Source: Clostridia bacterium (lineage in GTDB: Bacteria; Bacillota; Clostridia; Oscillospirales; CAG-272). Taken from it: 7,881 bases of DNA. Position 1 is the stretch's first letter, and every line of letters starts with the position of its first letter. The stretch covers positions 1 through 7,881 of the forward strand of contig JAFTKV010000266.1 in the NCBI GenBank assembly GCA_017453085.1, in the 5' to 3' direction. Positions 5,837-7,881 of the stretch are shown piece by piece. The position numbers were made by a program, and so were the translations under genes. Below the pieces are notes generated by a model. It made no database searches, was not told the DNA's origin, and saw nothing but the letters and a program-made list of their open reading frames with translations.

Positions 5837-7012
5837 TCAGTCGTCCACCCGCTCGGCGAGCTTGTTGACATACTTCTGATAGAAGCTCTCGAAATAGTCG
5901 CCGTCCAGCGCATCCCGGATCTTCTGCATCAGATCGTTGTAGAAATAGAGGTTGTGCATAACGCAGAGGCGCATACCCAGCATCTCGTCGGCCTTGAGAA
6001 GGTGACGGATGTAGGCGCGGGAGTGATTCTTGCAGGCGGGACAGCCGCAGGAGCTTGAGATGGGACGTTTGTCGTCCAGGAAGCGGTTGTTGAGGATGGT
6101 CAGCTTACCTTCCCAGGTGAAGAGATTGCCGTGGCGTGCGTTGCGGGAGGGCATCACGCAGTCGAAGAAGTCAACGCCCCGATGCACCGCCTCTAGAATA
6201 TTCTGGGGCGTGCCGACGCCCATCAGATAGCGGGGCTTGTTGGCAGGCATATAGGGCTCAACCGTCTCGATGATGTGGTACATATCCTCCGCCGCCTCGC
6301 CTACGGCCAGACCGCCGATGGCATATCCGTCCAGATCCAGCTCGGCGATCTGCTCCATGTGAGCAATGCGAAGATCGTCGTAGGTAGATCCTTGGTTGAT
6401 GCCGAAGAGCATCTGGTGGGGGTTCACCGTTCCGGGCAGGGAATTGAGGCGAGCCATCTCCGCCTTGCAGCGGTGGAGCCAGCGGGTGGTGCGCTCGATG
6501 GAGTTTTTCACGTAGCGGTATTCGGCGGGGTTCTCGATGCACTCGTCGAAGGCCATGGCGATGGTGGAGCCAAGATTGGACTGGATCTGCATCGACTCCT
6601 CAGGACCCATGAAGATGCGCTTGCCGTCGATGTGGGAGGCGAAGGTCACGCCCTCCTCCTTGATCTTGCGGAGCTTGGCCAGGGAGAAGACCTGGAATCC
6701 GCCCGAGTCGGTGAGGATGGGGCGATCCCAGTTCATAAACTTGTGCAGACCGCCGAGGCTTTTGATAATGCCGTCGCCGGGACGGATGTGGAGATGGTAG
6801 GTGTTGGAAAGCTCCACCTGACAGCCCAGCTCCTTCAGATCCTCTGCGCCCACACCGCCTCGGATGGCGGCGGAGGTGCCTACGTTCATGAAAACAGGGG
6901 TCTCGATGGTGCCGTGGACGGTCTCCATCCGACCGCGGCGGGCTCTTCCTTCTTTTTTGATGACTTTGAACATACGGTTACTACACGAAGAACAGTCGTG
7001 TTTTCCTTTCAT
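5837..7012 (-). CDS. tgt: Queuine tRNA-ribosyltransferase (tRNA-guanine transglycosylase)
   Basis: A 391-aa enzyme that exchanges guanine 34 in the anticodon of tRNAs for Asp, Asn, His and Tyr with a queuosine precursor base (preQ1 in bacteria). Conserved sites are all present. LTDSGGFQVFSL has Asp102 as general acid/base. AFDEC has Asp156 for base recognition. FDCVMPSRNARHG has the nucleophile Asp284. The zinc site is Cys322, Cys324, Cys327 and His353. The protein runs slightly long because about 13 residues, including a CSSC, precede the usual start-like MFKVIKKEG at Met14. I keep the first ATG because it lies 5 nt after the mutL stop, compatible with coupled reinitiation, and Met14 has no ribosome binding site either. 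No queA or yajC, the common partners, is in view. It sits between mutL and the DUF2752 gene on the same strand. Confidence 0.96.
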   Translation of the reverse strand: MKGKHDCSSCSNRMFKVIKKEGRARRGRMETVHGTIETPVFMNVGTSAAIRGGVGAEDLKELGCQVELSNTYHLHIRPGDGIIKSLGGLHKFMNWDRPILTDSGGFQVFSLAKLRKIKEEGVTFASHIDGKRIFMGPEESMQIQSNLGSTIAMAFDECIENPAEYRYVKNSIERTTRWLHRCKAEMARLNSLPGTVNPHQMLFGINQGSTYDDLRIAHMEQIAELDLDGYAIGGLAVGEAAEDMYHIIETVEPYMPANKPRYLMGVGTPQNILEAVHRGVDFFDCVMPSRNARHGNLFTWEGKLTILNNRFLDDKRPISSSCGCPACKNHSRAYIRHLLKADEMLGMRLCVMHNLYFYNDLMQKIRDALDGDYFESFYQKYVNKLAERVDD

Positions 7013-7017
7013 AAATA

Positions 7018-7881
7018 TCAGGTTCTTTTGAAATAATGCTCGATGCGGGACTTTTTCAGCACCAACGCAACAGGCCTTCCGTGGGGACAGTAGAGAATGT
7101 CGGGGGTCTCGAACAGCCGAGCCACTACCCAGGCGATGTCCTCGTCCTTGTCAATGCGACCGGCCTTGATGGCGGCCTTGCAGGAGGCTTGATAGAGGGC
7201 TTCCTCAAAGTAGGTGTTGCGGGTAACGTCCACCGATCCCGTGCCGTTTGCCAGCGCACCGATCATGGCGATCAGAAGATCAGCCGCGCGGTCGGTGGTC
7301 AGCAGAGAGGGGATCTGGGTGCAGTAGAGGGTGGATTGATCGCTGCTGATCTCGAAGGCAAAGCCCGCCAGTGCGATCTCCTGCCGATACTCCTCGGCGG
7401 CGTCTGCCTCCTCCTTGGACAGAGGAAGCTCCAGCGGCAGCATCAGCAGCTGCAGAGTGCCTGCCTGCTCCCGCATGATCCGCTTCATGTCCTCAAAGAG
7501 GATGCGCTCGTGGGCGGCGTGCTTGTCGATCATCAGAACTGCGTCCTCGCTCTCCACGAACACGTAGGCGTGGAAGGCAGTGCCCAGAATGCGGTAGGGC
7601 TTTTCCTCTGCGTCGGACTTACGCTCCGCGCCTGCGGACAGGCTGAAGAGGAAGCTACCCGGCTCGCCCATGTTGCCGAAGACCTCTGCCAGCGGAGGCG
7701 TCGCCCGGTTCTCCGTAGCGGCGGGAGCAGGCAAATCGCTCGTCGGGGGAGCAGGTACGGGAGGTGCGGGCGGTACGGGAGGTGCAGGAGGCACGGGGGG
7801 CGCAGGAGGGATGGGAATATCCTCAAACTGCAGATCGGCGAAGAGAGGATCGTAGGCAGGGGCGTCTGCCTGCTTGGGAGC
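7018..7881 (-). CDS. mutL: DNA mismatch repair protein MutL, C-terminal part (cut by window edge)
   Basis: The last 287 residues of MutL, the mismatch repair protein that receives the MutS signal and, in bacteria lacking MutH, nicks the new strand. The frame is open to the right edge, so the N-terminal GHKL ATPase lies outside. A proline-rich linker comes first, then the dimerisation and endonuclease domain. The domain begins near YRILGTAFHAYVFVE. The endonuclease metal motif is DKHAAHERILFE (fragment residues 119-130). SCKAAIKAGR and CPHGRPVALVL supply the other conserved metal-site segments. These mark it as the nicking type. The GTG or ATG-like starts inside the fragment are not real starts. 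The stop is 5 nt before tgt. Confidence 0.95.
   Translation of the reverse strand, partial: APKQADAPAYDPLFADLQFEDIPIPPAPPVPPAPPVPPAPPVPAPPTSDLPAPAATENRATPPLAEVFGNMGEPGSFLFSLSAGAERKSDAEEKPYRILGTAFHAYVFVESEDAVLMIDKHAAHERILFEDMKRIMREQAGTLQLLMLPLELPLSKEEADAAEEYRQEIALAGFAFEISSDQSTLYCTQIPSLLTTDRAADLLIAMIGALANGTGSVDVTRNTYFEEALYQASCKAAIKAGRIDKDEDIAWVVARLFETPDILYCPHGRPVALVLKKSRIEHYFKRT
7744..7809 (-). repeat. Tandem 18-bp repeats encoding a PPAPPV linker in MutL
   Basis: Three consecutive in-frame units encode PPAPPV (minus strand 7809-7792, 7791-7774, 7773-7756), followed by a partial PAPP (7755-7744). Third codon positions differ between units, so the DNA repeats are diverged. The stretch sits in the flexible linker between the ATPase and endonuclease domains. 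Confidence 0.85.

Noticed and set aside
6275..7036. Long 253-aa open frame antisense to tgt
   Set aside because: Fully overlaps tgt, whose catalytic and zinc motifs are intact; the product is composition-driven (Gly/Val/Asp/Leu) with no domain.
1..7881. CRISPR array, insertion sequence or tRNA genes
   Set aside because: No regularly spaced repeats, transposase, terminal inverted repeats or tRNA cloverleaf were seen in the window.

Overview
The window comes from the chromosome of an endospore-forming member of the Firmicutes, most likely a moderately GC-rich anaerobe of the class Clostridia (Oscillospiraceae-like). Three observations support this. There is a split sigma-K gene next to a large serine recombinase. 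There is a SipL-type SPOCS/LysM spore-morphogenesis protein, which is typical of Clostridia where Bacilli use SpoVID. There is also a textbook sigma-E (mother-cell) promoter. The species cannot be named from sequence alone.

Left part (1-2953): the right-hand end of a sigma-K intervening ('skin'-like) element. It holds an AT-rich gene of unknown function (217-933), an imperfect hairpin that may be a terminator (about 1032-1086), a pair of tandem A-tract repeats (1108-1129), a sigma-A-type promoter (1162-1190), and a 576-aa large serine recombinase (1223-2953). The recombinase stop codon lies inside a 5-bp AATGA (2949-2953), the same pentamer reported as the crossover repeat of the Bacillus subtilis skin element. 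A 7-bp inverted repeat flanks it.

Middle (2949-4915): immediately after that core is the 3' half of sigK, from the end of region 2.4 through region 4. It has no start of its own; the 5' half must lie beyond the left edge. A sigma-E promoter overlapping the sigK stop codon drives sipL (3384-4874), which ends at a strong hairpin that probably terminates both convergent transcription units.

Right part (4941-7881, minus strand): housekeeping genes read right to left. These are the 3' portion of mutL (cut by the window edge), tgt (5 nt after mutL), a DUF2752 membrane protein (3 nt after tgt), and an AT-rich small lipoprotein gene with its own strong ribosome binding site.

How it works together (inference): during sporulation the recombinase would excise the element in the mother cell, rejoining the two sigK halves in frame at AAT-GA and allowing late mother-cell transcription. 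SipL, made earlier under sigma-E, would tether the SpoIVA coat base layer to the forespore. The recombinase promoter looks vegetative rather than sporulation-specific. Timing of excision therefore probably depends on a separate directionality factor, as known in Clostridioides difficile, which is not visible in this window.
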